Counted from the stretch's first letter, positions 1-8,449 are shown. The stretch: DNA of 64,000 nt from [Ruminococcus] lactaris ATCC 29176 (GCF_025152405.1 NZ_CP102292.1:1054001-1118000); one strand, 5' to 3'. The notes: generated by a model not told the origin, from the sequence alone. Made by a program: numbers and translations.

Positions 1-591
1 TCGGCGGTGGTACACATGGATGAGAAAACGCCCCACCTGCATTTGACCTTTGTTCCGCTGACAAAGGACAACCGCCTGTGCGCAAAGGAGATTATCGGCA
101 ACCGGGCAAACCTGACGAAGTGGCAGGACGATTTTCACGCCTATATGGTGGAGAAATATCCTGACTTGGAGCGTGGGGAAAGTGCCAGCAAGACAGGCCG
201 GAAGCATATCCCCACCCGGATTTTCAAACAGGCGGTTTCCCTCTCCAAACAGGCCAGAGCCATTGAAGCCGCCCTTGACGGCATTAACCCACTGAACGCC
301 GGAAAGAAAAAAGAGGAAGCCCTCTCCATGCTGAAAAAGTGGTTCCCGCAGATGGAGAACTTCTCCGGGCAGTTGAAAAAGTACAAGGTCACAATCAATG
401 ACCTGTTGGCGGAGAATGAGAAGTTGGAAGCAAGGGCAAAGGCCAGTGAAAAAGGCAAGATGAAAGATACGATGGAACGGGCAAAGCTGAAAAGCGAACT
501 GGACAATTTACAGCGGCTGGTTGACCGTATCCCGCCGGATATACTGGCGGAACTGAAACGGCAGCAGCGGCACACGGTAAAGGAAAGGTGA
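1..591 (+). CDS. MobV/Pre-family relaxase, C-terminal part (5' truncated by window edge)
   Basis: The open frame runs in from the left edge, so the true start is outside; the GTG at 7 is internal. The first residues hold the signature HxDExTPHxH (residues HMDEKTPHLH), the metal-binding histidine motif of MobV/Pre relaxases that nick oriT during mobilization; TnpZ of Tn4451 belongs to this family. After it comes a charged, coiled-coil-prone C-terminal tail (roughly residues 100-196 of the visible part). The tyrosine-bearing or other N-terminal motifs are not visible. Its place directly before tnpW and the recombinase supports a role in conjugative mobilization of this element in trans. The family call is firm; the exact subfamily is inferred. 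Confidence 0.85.
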   Translation, partial: SAVVHMDEKTPHLHLTFVPLTKDNRLCAKEIIGNRANLTKWQDDFHAYMVEKYPDLERGESASKTGRKHIPTRIFKQAVSLSKQARAIEAALDGINPLNAGKKKEEALSMLKKWFPQMENFSGQLKKYKVTINDLLAENEKLEARAKASEKGKMKDTMERAKLKSELDNLQRLVDRIPPDILAELKRQQRHTVKER

Positions 592-663
592 TAGTATAAG
601 CAGAAATTTTCGCCGCTCCTGTGCGGCATTGTACCTTGAAAACTGAATATGGAGGACACTGGA

Positions 664-857
664 TGGCAAAAAGCGAAAGCGATATTTTTACACCCCGGAC
701 AGGGCAGGTCATACAAGCAGAGAACGGCACGCAGTATTTTGTATGTGGGAACAACCGTATAAAAATCTCCGAACACTTCGCCGCAGGCGGGAAGCCCCTC
801 GGTGATCTGATTGTAGATGTGGTGCGGCATACCGCAGAAAAAGCCGCTTCAACCTGA
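664..857 (+). CDS. tnpW: TnpW-like small transposon protein
   Basis: A 64-residue protein starting MAKSESDIFTPR, chosen at ATG 664 after GGAGG at 651-655. It is rich in polar residues and has the pattern GQVIQAENGTQYFVCGNN in its middle, which I recognise as the TnpW family of transposon-encoded proteins of unknown function first named in Tn4451. It sits between the relaxase and the recombinase, 72 bases after the relaxase stop. No catalytic motif is visible; possible roles are accessory DNA binding or control of excision, but this is inference. Recognition rests on memory of the family rather than a search. Confidence 0.65.
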
Positions 858-957
858 TAGCCCATCATTGATAACACGCCCACGCTTATGATATAATTGC
901 CATAGAGCAAAAGTATTGTAAGCGTGGGTTGTTTCTTTAGAAGGAGGATTTTTAACG

Positions 958-2580
958 GTGAAACAACCTTACAATACTACGATTTACAACACGGCGCTTT
1001 ATATGAGATTGAGCCGGGACGATGAACTGCAAGGAGAAAGCGGGAGTATTCAGACACAACGCATGATGCTCCGGCAATATGCCGCCGAGCATGGCCTGAA
1101 TGTCATAGATGAATATATCGACGATGGATGGTCTGGAACGAACTTTGACAGGCCGGATTTTCAGAGAATGATTGATGACATTGAGGACGGGAAAATCAAC
1201 TGCGTTGTTACGAAGGATTTATCCCGCTTAGGCAGAAACTACATTCTGACCGGCCAGTACACGGAAATCTACTTTCCCAGCAAAGGCGTCCGCTATATCG
1301 CTGTCAATGACAATGTGGACACCATCAACGGAGAGAATGAGCTTGCCCCATTCCTCAACATTCTGAATGAAATGCACGCCCGCCAGACCAGCAAAAAGGT
1401 AAAGGCGGCCATGCGGACACGGTTCGCAAATGGCGCACACTATGGAGCCTATGCTCCGCTTGGCTATGTCAAAGACCCGGATAAGAAAGGCCATCTTCTG
1501 ATTGACCCGGAAACAAGGTGGATTATCGAAAAGATTTTTGACCTTGCCGTTCATGGCCGGGGAGCCGCCAGCATTACACGGATTTTGGTCGAAGAAAAAG
1601 TACCTACTTCCGGCTGGCTGAATTTCCAGAGATACGGCACTTTCGCAAATATCTATGCCGGAGCGCCGGAGGAAAAAGCCTATGCGTGGACGATAGCGCA
1701 GGTGAAAAGTATTCTGAAAGAGGAAACCTATATCGGACACAGCGTCCACAATAAGCAGACCAATATTTCATTCAAAAACAAGAAGAAAGTACGCAAGCCA
1801 AAAGAGGAATGGTATCGTGTGGAGAACACCCACGAAGCGATTATTTCCGAAGATGTGTTCCGTCAAGTACAGGAGCAGATTTGCAACAGGCGCAGACGGC
1901 AGAAGAACGGCACAACACAGATATTTTCCGGGCTGGTAAAATGTGCGGACTGCGGCTGGTCGCTGGCCTATGGTATGAACAGCCAGAACAAAAATCACTA
2001 TGCCCACTACCATTGTAGCAAGTACGGGCAAGGATTGCACCAGTGTTCCATGCACTATATCCGCTATGATGTGCTTTACGCCTATGTCCTTTCCCGTCTG
2101 CAATACTGGTCTGTGCTGGTACAGCAGGATGGGGACAAACTTCTGAAACGGCTACTTAACGCCAGCGACAAGGAACGCAATACTGCAAGGAAGCGGCAGA
2201 CAGCCGAACTGAAAAAGGCGGAAAAGCGCAAAGCAGAAGTAGACACCCTGTTTGCAAAAATGTATGAGGACTGGTCTGCCGGACGCATTACAGAATACAA
2301 TTTCAATATGCTGTCCGAAAAGTATCAGGGCGAACAGCGAGAATTGGACGCAAAAATTGAACGGCTTCACGAAGCGATGGAGGTCGCCGCCCAGACAGCG
2401 GTTGACGCTGAAAAGTGGATAGGTCTGATGAAACAGTATGTCAATCCCACAGAATTGACGGCTGAACTTCTGAATACGCTGATTGAAAAAATCCTTGTCC
2501 ATGAAGCGGTCAAAAGTGAGGACGGAAGCCGGGAACAGGAAGTGGAAATCTTCTACCGCTTTATCGGCAAAATCGAATGA
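958..2580 (+). CDS. Large serine recombinase (TnpX/TndX family)
   Basis: A 540-residue site-specific recombinase that should excise and insert the element through a 5'-phosphoserine intermediate. It starts at GTG 958 with AAGGAGG 15 bases upstream. Domains in order: resolvase catalytic domain (about 11-155) with nucleophile serine in YMRLSRDDE and conserved LSRLGRNY; recombinase DNA-binding domain (about 165-290); zinc ribbon (about 325-370) with CADC and two later cysteines; a charged coiled coil (about 395-470); and a short C-terminal DUF4368-like segment. Length fits small members of the large serine recombinases. It lies last in the element, near the junction with the split XRE gene, as expected for an integration module. 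Confidence 0.93.
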   Translation: MKQPYNTTIYNTALYMRLSRDDELQGESGSIQTQRMMLRQYAAEHGLNVIDEYIDDGWSGTNFDRPDFQRMIDDIEDGKINCVVTKDLSRLGRNYILTGQYTEIYFPSKGVRYIAVNDNVDTINGENELAPFLNILNEMHARQTSKKVKAAMRTRFANGAHYGAYAPLGYVKDPDKKGHLLIDPETRWIIEKIFDLAVHGRGAASITRILVEEKVPTSGWLNFQRYGTFANIYAGAPEEKAYAWTIAQVKSILKEETYIGHSVHNKQTNISFKNKKKVRKPKEEWYRVENTHEAIISEDVFRQVQEQICNRRRRQKNGTTQIFSGLVKCADCGWSLAYGMNSQNKNHYAHYHCSKYGQGLHQCSMHYIRYDVLYAYVLSRLQYWSVLVQQDGDKLLKRLLNASDKERNTARKRQTAELKKAEKRKAEVDTLFAKMYEDWSAGRITEYNFNMLSEKYQGEQRELDAKIERLHEAMEVAAQTAVDAEKWIGLMKQYVNPTELTAELLNTLIEKILVHEAVKSEDGSREQEVEIFYRFIGKIE

Positions 2581-2615
2581 CACATCTTGAGATACCCAAC
2601 AATATCTTTAACTAA

Positions 2616-3034
2616 GGGAAACGGGGATATCAGTTCCTGATTCGGGAATGTTGATATCACTGGCAGAGGAACTGGATACTTCGGTAAGCGTCTTATTAGG
2701 TGAGAATATACAAAAACCATGTCCTGATGATGAATTGAATTTAAAAAGTATTTCTGAAAAACTTGAGACAATCAATCTTCAGCTTGCTAAAAGAAGTGCA
2801 ATGAGGATCAGAATATTCCGCTGGTTGTTGATCGTCGGGTGCGTGGGAATAGTGGCAGGTTTTATTTTTCTCGGAACGATGCAAAGTGCGTATTTAAACT
2901 GGGATTTCAACAATCCTGAACTGGCAGTTGCAGGTACATTTCTGCATGGGGTTGAATTTCTGTTCGTAAGGATCGCTCCATTCGTTTTTGTTGCATTTGT
3001 AACAGGTATCATATTAACGTATAGAAAAAGATAA
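2616..3034 (+). pseudogene. 3' remnant of an XRE-family membrane-linked transcriptional regulator, split by the element
   Basis: Reading frame 3 positions upstream of ATG 2648 continues back as ETGISVPDSGMLISLAEEL, the end of a helix-turn-helix domain (usually preceded by SRW), until a stop at 2609. The usual N-terminal 30 residues are missing, so the 5' part should lie beyond the other end of the element. The remaining part holds a linker and two hydrophobic segments (about residues IFRWLLIVGCVGIVAGF and APFVFVAFVTGIIL in the C-terminal half), typical of clostridial XRE regulators with a membrane tail. A peptide from ATG 2648 could be made but would lack DNA binding. 3035-3148 holds no gene, only a weak hairpin at 3041-3059. 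Confidence 0.8.
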
Positions 3035-3148
3035 TTTTCAGAAACTGATCCATAGTTTCAGATAGGATCCATTACCTCAGAAAATGATTTGGTATGGGCA
3101 GATATAATTACAAAATACAATTACTGCAAATAATTACAAAACAGGGTG

Positions 3149-3177
3149 TTGACAGAAGTGGTGGGATGTGGTAAATT
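3149..3177 (+). promoter_or_regulatory. Sigma-A promoter of infC-rpmI-rplT
   Basis: TTGACA at 3149-3154 and TAAATT at 3172-3177 with a 17-base spacer. It lies about 200 bases before infC, leaving room for the attenuator leader. Confidence 0.75.
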
Positions 3178-3205
3178 ATACATTGCGTTAAGCAAAAAAC
3201 CAAGT

Positions 3206-3323
3206 AGAGTATCCACTCTCACCGCAGCACAAATGAGTGACTGATGGTCTGATATCGATAAGAAGAACTTTTGCTGAAAGTTTGTATATTTGTCGGGTGG
3301 ATATGATATTCACTCGTTTTTTT
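3206..3323 (+). promoter_or_regulatory. infC operon leader with anti-terminator/terminator pair (L20-leader-like)
   Basis: GTATCCACTC at 3209-3218 can pair over 10 positions (with G-U pairs) with GGGTGGATAT at 3295-3304. The latter is also the 5' arm of an intrinsic terminator (3294-3303 with 3307/3314-3316, then a seven-T run). The two structures exclude each other, the arrangement of a transcription attenuator. In Bacillus subtilis the infC-rpmI-rplT leader is controlled by ribosomal protein L20 through premature termination; the same control is likely here, but the L20-binding fold itself was not modelled. Confidence 0.7.
3294..3323 (+). terminator. Attenuator terminator in the infC leader
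   Basis: A stem of about ten pairs (CGGGTGGATA with TATTCACTCG, including G-U pairs) with a three-base loop, followed by TTTTTTT. It precedes the coding region, so it acts as a regulatory terminator. Confidence 0.75.
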
Positions 3324-3375
3324 GTGTTTTTCGCAAAGAACCTAAAGGAAATTCATTTGACGGAGGTATACGACA

Positions 3376-3882
3376 ATTAGCGATTTAATGATTAACGAGC
3401 AGATCAGAGACAGAGAAGTAAGACTGATCGGCACGGATGGAGAACAGTTAGGTATCATGTCAGCAAGAGAAGCTATGAAACTTGCACAGGAAGCGGAGCT
3501 TGACCTTGTAAAGATTGCTCCGGGAGCGAAACCGCCAGTCTGCAAGATTATTGATTACGGAAAGTATAAGTATGAGCAGACCCGTAAAGAAAAAGAGGCC
3601 AAGAAGAAGCAGAGAACTGTTGAAATCAAGGAAGTGCGTTTATCACCGAATATCGATACAAATGACCTTAATACGAAGATGAATAATGCTAAGAAGTTCA
3701 TCTCCAAGGGAAATAAGGTCAAGGTGACACTGCGTTTCCGTGGACGTGAGATGGCTCACGTACAGCAGAGCAAGCATATACTGGATGATTTTGCAAAGAT
3801 GCTGGAAGATGTTGCAGTCGTTGAGAAGGCAGCAAAGCTGGAAGGCAGAAATATGAGCATGGTTTTAACTGAAAGACGTTAA
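3376..3882 (+). CDS. infC: Translation initiation factor IF-3, with AUU start
   Basis: IF-3 binds the 30S subunit, blocks 50S joining and checks the initiator codon. The protein shows the family start INEQIRDREVRLI, the N-domain, the lysine-rich linker (about residues 75-95) and the C-domain ending MSMVLTERR; 168 residues is normal. I place the start at ATT 3376 because GGAGG (3362-3366) lies 9 bases before it, while the in-frame ATG 3388 is 21 bases away. A rare AUU start is the classic feature of infC and lets IF-3 repress itself by rejecting its own start codon. It is first in the infC-rpmI-rplT operon, 58 bases before rpmI. Confidence 0.93.
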   Translation: MSDLMINEQIRDREVRLIGTDGEQLGIMSAREAMKLAQEAELDLVKIAPGAKPPVCKIIDYGKYKYEQTRKEKEAKKKQRTVEIKEVRLSPNIDTNDLNTKMNNAKKFISKGNKVKVTLRFRGREMAHVQQSKHILDDFAKMLEDVAVVEKAAKLEGRNMSMVLTERR

Positions 3883-3940
3883 AGCAATATGACCCGGGAT
3901 GAAGATCCGGAAAGGCAGCACAATAAAGGAGGAAATTATC

Positions 3941-4138
3941 ATGCCAAAAATCAAAACTAATAGAGCGGCTGCAAAGCGCTTCAAAGCAACAGGTACAGGA
4001 AAGCTGAAAAGAAATAAAGCTTACAAGAGCCATATCTTAACAAAGAAATCTACAAAGAGAAAGAGAAATCTGAGACAGGCTACAATTACAGATGCAACCA
4101 ATGTAAAGAACATGAAAAAGGTTTTACCATATCTGTAA
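3941..4138 (+). CDS. rpmI: 50S ribosomal protein L35
   Basis: A 65-residue basic protein starting [14 protein letters not shown], the family signature, with a [13 protein letters not shown] stretch and the end LPYL. The start at ATG 3941 follows AAAGGAGG; an open frame upstream adds residues not seen in L35 and is not used. It lies between infC and rplT, the standard order in bacteria. Confidence 0.97.
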   Translation: MPKIKTNRAAAKRFKATGTGKLKRNKAYKSHILTKKSTKRKRNLRQATITDATNVKNMKKVLPYL

Positions 4139-4169
4139 GATTTGAGAGTTGATTAAGGAGGATTAAGAA

Positions 4170-4526
4170 ATGGCAAGAATCAAAGGCGGAATGAACGCTA
4201 AGAAGAAACATAACAGAACATTAAAACTGGCTAAGGGATACAGAGGAGCACGTTCCAAGCAGTACAGAGTTGCAAAGCAGTCTGTAATGAGAGCTCTTAC
4301 ATCATCTTATGCAGGAAGAAAGCAGCGTAAGCGTCAGATGAGACAGCTTTGGATCGCCCGTATCAATGCAGCAGCAAGAATGAACGGACTTTCTTACAGC
4401 AAATTCATGCACGGTCTGAAACTGGCTAACGTTGACATGAACAGAAAGATGCTTGCAGAGCTTGCAGTAAGCGATAAAGAAGGATTCGCTACACTTGCAG
4501 CACTTGCAAAAGAAAAAGTAGCTTAA
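4170..4526 (+). CDS. rplT: 50S ribosomal protein L20
   Basis: L20 is an early 23S rRNA-binding assembly protein and, in Firmicutes, the repressor of its own operon through the infC leader. The 118 residues start [19 protein letters not shown] and are very basic in the N-terminal half, with conserved [16 protein letters not shown] and [11 protein letters not shown]; length and sequence fit the family. GGAGG precedes ATG 4170 by 8 bases. It is last in the operon and is followed by a terminator. Confidence 0.97.
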   Translation: MARIKGGMNAKKKHNRTLKLAKGYRGARSKQYRVAKQSVMRALTSSYAGRKQRKRQMRQLWIARINAAARMNGLSYSKFMHGLKLANVDMNRKMLAELAVSDKEGFATLAALAKEKVA

Positions 4527-4545
4527 TTTTATCAAAAGCTGAGAA

Positions 4546-4579
4546 AAGAGGACTGATTCCGGGTGGGGTCAGTTCTTTT
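4546..4579 (+). terminator. Terminator after rplT
   Basis: AAGAGGACTGA pairs with TCAGTTCTTTT over 11 positions (two G-U pairs), with a G-rich 12-base loop; the T-run is short and forms part of the stem, so strength is uncertain. Confidence 0.6.
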
Positions 4580-4633
4580 GATTTATGTGAATTGTCAAAA
4601 TTGTAGATATTAATAAAAAAATTAAAAAAACTG

Positions 4634-4662
4634 TTGACATTTCACCTTGAACATAGTATTAT
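4634..4662 (+). promoter_or_regulatory. Promoter of the tRNA-Leu pair
   Basis: Consensus TTGACA (4634-4639) and TATTAT (4657-4662) with a 17-base spacer, about 50 bases before the first tRNA. Confidence 0.85.
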
Positions 4663-4716
4663 ACTATTCGTGGTCAGCACGGAGCAATCCTGTGAAGATC
4701 ATAGAACATATGAAAT

Positions 4717-4800
4717 GCGGAAGTGTCGGAATTGGCAGACGAGCAAGACTAAGGATCTTGTGGCATCCGTGCCGTGTGGGTTCAAGTCCCATCTTCCGCA
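4717..4800 (+). tRNA. tRNA-Leu (anticodon AAG), copy 1
   Basis: 84 bases including the discriminator A; the CCA end is not encoded. Acceptor stem GCGGAAG pairs with CTTCCGC. The anticodon stem CAAGA/TCTTG encloses loop CTAAGGA, giving anticodon AAG, which reads CUU and possibly more if A34 becomes inosine. A long variable arm (GGCA/TGCC) marks it as class II, fitting leucine. The T arm contains GTTCAAGTC. Confidence 0.93.
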
Positions 4801-4815
4801 TTATATATTGTTTGA

Positions 4816-4899
4816 GCGGAAGTGTCGGAATTGGCAGACGAGCAAGACTAAGGATCTTGTGACATTCGTGTCGTGTGGGTTCAAGTCCCATCTTCCGCA
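4816..4899 (+). tRNA. tRNA-Leu (anticodon AAG), copy 2
   Basis: Almost identical to the copy 15 bases upstream and on the same transcript. The only differences are in the variable arm, where GGCA/TGCC has become GACA/TGTC plus a loop change, a compensated change that keeps the stem. Anticodon loop CTAAGGA again gives AAG. Confidence 0.93.
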
Positions 4900-4907
4900 T
4901 TAAGTTG

Positions 4908-4946
4908 AAAAAGGAGACCTTAAGTTAAGAAAGGTTTCCTTTTTTG
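4908..4946 (+). terminator. Terminator after the tRNA-Leu pair
   Basis: AAGGAGACCTT pairs with AAGGTTTCCTT across an 8-10-base loop, preceded by A residues and followed by a T-run. Confidence 0.85.
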
Positions 4947-4987
4947 TTTGCTAAAATGTATTCTTCGGGATGAAATGAAGTTGTTTA

Positions 4988-4996
4988 TGCTATAAT
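4988..4996 (+). promoter_or_regulatory. Extended -10 promoter of the polyphosphate kinase gene
   Basis: TGCTATAAT at 4988-4996 is an extended -10 element; no good -35 is seen at the right distance. The start codon lies 45 bases downstream. Confidence 0.6.
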
Positions 4997-5041
4997 AAGG
5001 ATAGAATTGGAACAGTGCGAATGAATTTGAAGGAGGATGCA

Positions 5042-6583
5042 ATGCTTGAAAAGGTTGATTTGACAAAAAAGATTTCTAAAGAAGAGTATAAAGCGAAGAT
5101 GCCGCAGATGGAAATAGAACTTGGCAGATTGCAGAGAGAATGCAGAGAACTGAAAATTCCGGTGATGATTGTTTTTGAAGGCTTTGGTGCATCGGGAAAG
5201 GGAGTTCAGATCGGAAAGCTGATCCAGAGTATGGATCCGAGAGGATTTCAGGTATTTCCGATCAAAGCAGAGACTGAGGATGAACGAATGCATCCGTTCC
5301 TGTGGAGATTCTGGACAAAGACCCCGGAGGCGGGGCGGATTGCTATCTTTGATGGCAGTTGGTACAGGAAAGTCTTGATTGACCGGTTTGAAAAAAGGAC
5401 AAGAGAAAAAGAAATTGAGACAGCATTTCATTCGATTGAGGCGTTTGAGAAGCAGTTGACGGATGGTGGAACGATCCTGGTGAAGCTTCTGCTGGATATT
5501 GATCAGAAAGAGCAGAAAAAGAGGTTTGAAAAGCTTTTAGAAAAGAAGGAGACCGCTTGGCGGGTTTCTCAGGGAGACCGGGAGAGAAATGCAAAATATT
5601 CAGAGTATGCAGCCATGATGGAAGAAGTATTATACAGAAGTGATACAAAATCTGCACCGTGGACTGTGATCGAGGCAACCGACAGGCGTTTTGCGACAGT
5701 AAAGATTTATATGACGGTGATCCATGCACTTGCTGAGGCGGTAGAAGCTGTACAGAGAAGGCGTATGGAGGAACAGGCAATTAAGGCGGCAGAACAGGTT
5801 TCAGGTCAGCAGGAAGCAGCAGAAATCATGCGTCAGGCAGGTGGGGAACTGGAAATGCTTCAGTCATCCGTTCTCTCCAGGGCAGATCTGACGCTGGCTT
5901 ATGGAAAAGAAGAATACGAAAAAAGACTGAAGAAGCTGCAGAAGAAAATAGAGAAATTGCACGGAGAAGTGTATCGGAGAAGGATTCCGGTGGTAATTGG
6001 ATTTGAGGGATGGGATGCAGGTGGAAAAGGTGGTGCTATCAAGCGTCTGACGGAGAAAATGGATCCAAGAGGGTATGTGGTGAATCCTACAGCAGCACCG
6101 ACAGAAGTGGAAAAGGCACATCATTATCTGTGGAGATTTTGGAAAGCAATGCCAAAGGACGGGCATATTGCTATTTTTGACAGGACATGGTATGGCAGGG
6201 TGATGGTAGAGCGGATCGAGGGATTCAGTACAGCCGGAGAGTGGCAGAGAGCCTATCAGGAGATCAATGATATGGAAAAAGATCTGTATGATGCAGGTGC
6301 GGTCGTGTTGAAATTCTGGATGCAGATTGATAAGGATGAGCAGGAACGCAGATTTAAGGAACGTCAGCAAAATCCTGAAAAGCAGTGGAAGATTACAGAG
6401 GAAGACTGGCGTAACCGGGAAAAGTGGGATCTGTATGAGGCAGCAGTCAATGAGATGCTGCTTCGGACGTCGACAGAATATGCACCGTGGATTGTAGTAG
6501 AAGGCAATGATAAATACTATGCAAGGATCAAAGTTCTGGAAACGGTTGTAAATGCACTGGAACGACGTCTGAAAGAAAAGTAG
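5042..6583 (+). CDS. pap: Two-domain polyphosphate kinase 2 (polyphosphate:AMP phosphotransferase type)
   Basis: PPK2 enzymes move phosphate between polyphosphate and nucleotides; two-domain class II members mainly phosphorylate AMP to ADP. The 513-residue protein contains two repeats of the PPK2 fold. The N-terminal domain has P-loop GFGASGKG (about residue 45) and DPRGF; the C-terminal domain (from about 285) has GWDAGGKGGAIKRL, DPRGYVV and the lid/Walker B segment FDRTWYGRVMVER. The first domain reads FDGSWYRKVLIDR, lacking the usual arginine after D, so it may be inactive as in the Pseudomonas enzyme. ATG 5042 is chosen because AAGGAGG lies just upstream. It stands alone, between its own promoter and dnaG. 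The symbol rests on domain layout only. Confidence 0.85.
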   Translation: MLEKVDLTKKISKEEYKAKMPQMEIELGRLQRECRELKIPVMIVFEGFGASGKGVQIGKLIQSMDPRGFQVFPIKAETEDERMHPFLWRFWTKTPEAGRIAIFDGSWYRKVLIDRFEKRTREKEIETAFHSIEAFEKQLTDGGTILVKLLLDIDQKEQKKRFEKLLEKKETAWRVSQGDRERNAKYSEYAAMMEEVLYRSDTKSAPWTVIEATDRRFATVKIYMTVIHALAEAVEAVQRRRMEEQAIKAAEQVSGQQEAAEIMRQAGGELEMLQSSVLSRADLTLAYGKEEYEKRLKKLQKKIEKLHGEVYRRRIPVVIGFEGWDAGGKGGAIKRLTEKMDPRGYVVNPTAAPTEVEKAHHYLWRFWKAMPKDGHIAIFDRTWYGRVMVERIEGFSTAGEWQRAYQEINDMEKDLYDAGAVVLKFWMQIDKDEQERRFKERQQNPEKQWKITEEDWRNREKWDLYEAAVNEMLLRTSTEYAPWIVVEGNDKYYARIKVLETVVNALERRLKEK

Positions 6584-6676
6584 AAAATAAGTTAAAAAAA
6601 TCCTGTGAAATAAAAAGGAAAGTCAGAAGTTTTGTCGAATATAACCAATAGAGTATTCTTTTAAGTGGAGGCGGAC

Positions 6677-8449
6677 ATGTACTATTCAGAAGAGCTGATA
6701 GAAGAAGTAAGATCAAGAAATGACATAGTAGATGTGATATCCGGCTATGTAAGGCTTCAGAAAAAGGGGAGTTCTTATTTCGGGCTTTGCCCTTTCCATA
6801 ATGAAAAGTCCCCGTCATTTTCTGTGAGCCGGCAGAAGCAGATGTATTATTGCTTTGGATGCGGAGCAGGTGGAAATGTATTTACATTTTTGATGGAATA
6901 TGAGAATTTCTCCTTTGTAGAAGCGATGAAATATCTGGCAGACCGGGCGGGCATTGAATTGCCCGAGCAGGAGTACTCAAAAGAGGCAAAGGAAAGAGCA
7001 GATCTGAAAGCGACGATCCTGGAGATGAACAGGCTGGCAGCAAAGTATTTCTATGTGCAGTTGAAGAATGAACGTGGTTTCCATGCGTACAGATATCTGA
7101 AAGACAGACAGCTTTCTGATGAAATGATACTGGCATTTGGTCTCGGATATTCCAATCCGTACAGTGATGATCTTTATAAGTATCTCAGAGGAAAGGGGTA
7201 CAGTGAGGAGCTGATCCGAAAAGCGGGACTGATCAATACGGATGAACGTCAGGGCGTATATGATAAGTTCTGGAACAGAGTCATGTTCCCGATCATGGAT
7301 GTGAATAATCGGGTGATCGGATTTGGTGGTCGTGTTATGGGAGACGGAAAGCCGAAGTATCTGAATTCACCGGAGACAGTGGTTTTTGACAAGAGCAGGA
7401 ATCTGTATGGTCTGAATCGTGCGAGGACATCCCGGAAACCATATTTTCTGCTGTGCGAGGGATATATGGATGTGATCTCTCTGCATCAGGCAGGATTTAC
7501 GAATGCGGTCGCATCTTTGGGAACTGCACTGACAGCGGGGCATGCATCGCTGATCAAAAGATATGTAAAGGAAGTTTATCTGACTTATGACAGTGATGAT
7601 GCAGGAACCAGGGCAGCACTCCGTGCAGTGCCAATCCTGCGGGAGGCTGGTATTTCAGCAAAAGTGATCCGGATGGATCCGTATAAAGACCCGGATGAAT
7701 TTATCAAAAATCTGGGAGCGGAGGAGTATGAAAAAAGGATTCAGGCGGCAAGAAATGGCTTTATGTTCAGCCTGGAGATGCTGGAACGGGAGTTTGATAT
7801 GAACTCACCGGAGGGGAAGACAGAGTTCTTCAGAGAAGTATCGAGACGGCTTCTGACCTTTGAAGATGAACTGGAACGTAATAATTATATTGAAGCGGTT
7901 GCCACGGCATACCGGATCAGCCGGGACAGTCTGGATAAGATGGTCGCGAAGACAGCAGTCAGTGCGGGAATGGCGAGACCGGTGGTGAGACCGAAGCGTG
8001 CAGATGGCGTGGAAAAGAAAAAGGAAGACGGAATCCATCTGTCGCAGAAAGCATTGCTGACATGGATGATCGAGGAAGAGCGTCTGTTCGATCAGATCAG
8101 CAATTACATAAGTCCGGGAGATTTTACGGAAGACCTTTACCGGACGGTGGCGGAGCTTCTGTATGAGCAGAGAAAAGAGGGCGGACTGAATCCGGCAAAG
8201 ATCCTGAATCATTTTACCGGGGAAGAAGAACATCGGGAGGTTGCCTCACTGTTCAATACAAGGATCAGGGAACTGCATACAAAGGAAGAGCGTGAACAGG
8301 CTCTCCGTGAAACGATACTGAAAGTAAAAGCATCGGGAATTGATTATCAGACGATGAATCTGGATCCCACCGATATGGCGGGACTTCAGAAGCTGATGGA
8401 GGAGAAGCGGAAACTGGAGAACCTCAGGACACTGCATATTTCTATTTAA
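6677..8449 (+). CDS. dnaG: DNA primase
   Basis: DnaG makes RNA primers at the replication fork. The 590-residue protein shows the N-terminal CHC2 zinc ribbon ([11 protein letters not shown] with CFGCG, about residues 40-64), the central catalytic core with TOPRIM motifs EGYMD (about 263) and [10 protein letters not shown] (about 306), and a C-terminal DnaB-interaction domain. Start at ATG 6677 has GGAGG 5 bases upstream; GTG 6665 in the same frame would overlap that site. It opens the macromolecular-synthesis cluster dnaG-rpoD-trmK-nif3, conserved in Firmicutes, and is 58 bases before rpoD. Confidence 0.96.
   Translation: MYYSEELIEEVRSRNDIVDVISGYVRLQKKGSSYFGLCPFHNEKSPSFSVSRQKQMYYCFGCGAGGNVFTFLMEYENFSFVEAMKYLADRAGIELPEQEYSKEAKERADLKATILEMNRLAAKYFYVQLKNERGFHAYRYLKDRQLSDEMILAFGLGYSNPYSDDLYKYLRGKGYSEELIRKAGLINTDERQGVYDKFWNRVMFPIMDVNNRVIGFGGRVMGDGKPKYLNSPETVVFDKSRNLYGLNRARTSRKPYFLLCEGYMDVISLHQAGFTNAVASLGTALTAGHASLIKRYVKEVYLTYDSDDAGTRAALRAVPILREAGISAKVIRMDPYKDPDEFIKNLGAEEYEKRIQAARNGFMFSLEMLEREFDMNSPEGKTEFFREVSRRLLTFEDELERNNYIEAVATAYRISRDSLDKMVAKTAVSAGMARPVVRPKRADGVEKKKEDGIHLSQKALLTWMIEEERLFDQISNYISPGDFTEDLYRTVAELLYEQRKEGGLNPAKILNHFTGEEEHREVASLFNTRIRELHTKEEREQALRETILKVKASGIDYQTMNLDPTDMAGLQKLMEEKRKLENLRTLHISI

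Larger units (their letters stand above)
1..2617 (+). mobile_element. Right end of an integrated mobilizable element (Tn4451/TnpX-type), left end outside window
   Basis: Three genes typical of this element class lie in order: a MobV-like relaxase fragment, a TnpW-like small protein and a large serine recombinase, the last next to the element end. The segment looks visibly richer in G and C and in GCC/GGC codons than the chromosomal genes after it, which suggests transfer. The right boundary is inferred at about 2612-2619, where the recombinase downstream sequence gives way to the coding frame of a split XRE regulator; a GA dinucleotide (2618-2619), the known target of TnpX-type recombinases, sits there. 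Cargo genes and the left end cannot be seen. Confidence 0.8.

Noticed and set aside
3041-3059. Terminator after the XRE remnant
   Set aside because: GAAACT/AGTTTC is a 6-bp stem without a T-run; too weak to call.
4634-4903. An 89-residue open frame across the two tRNA-Leu genes
   Set aside because: It only reads through the tRNAs and repeats itself because they do; the tRNA folds explain the sequence.
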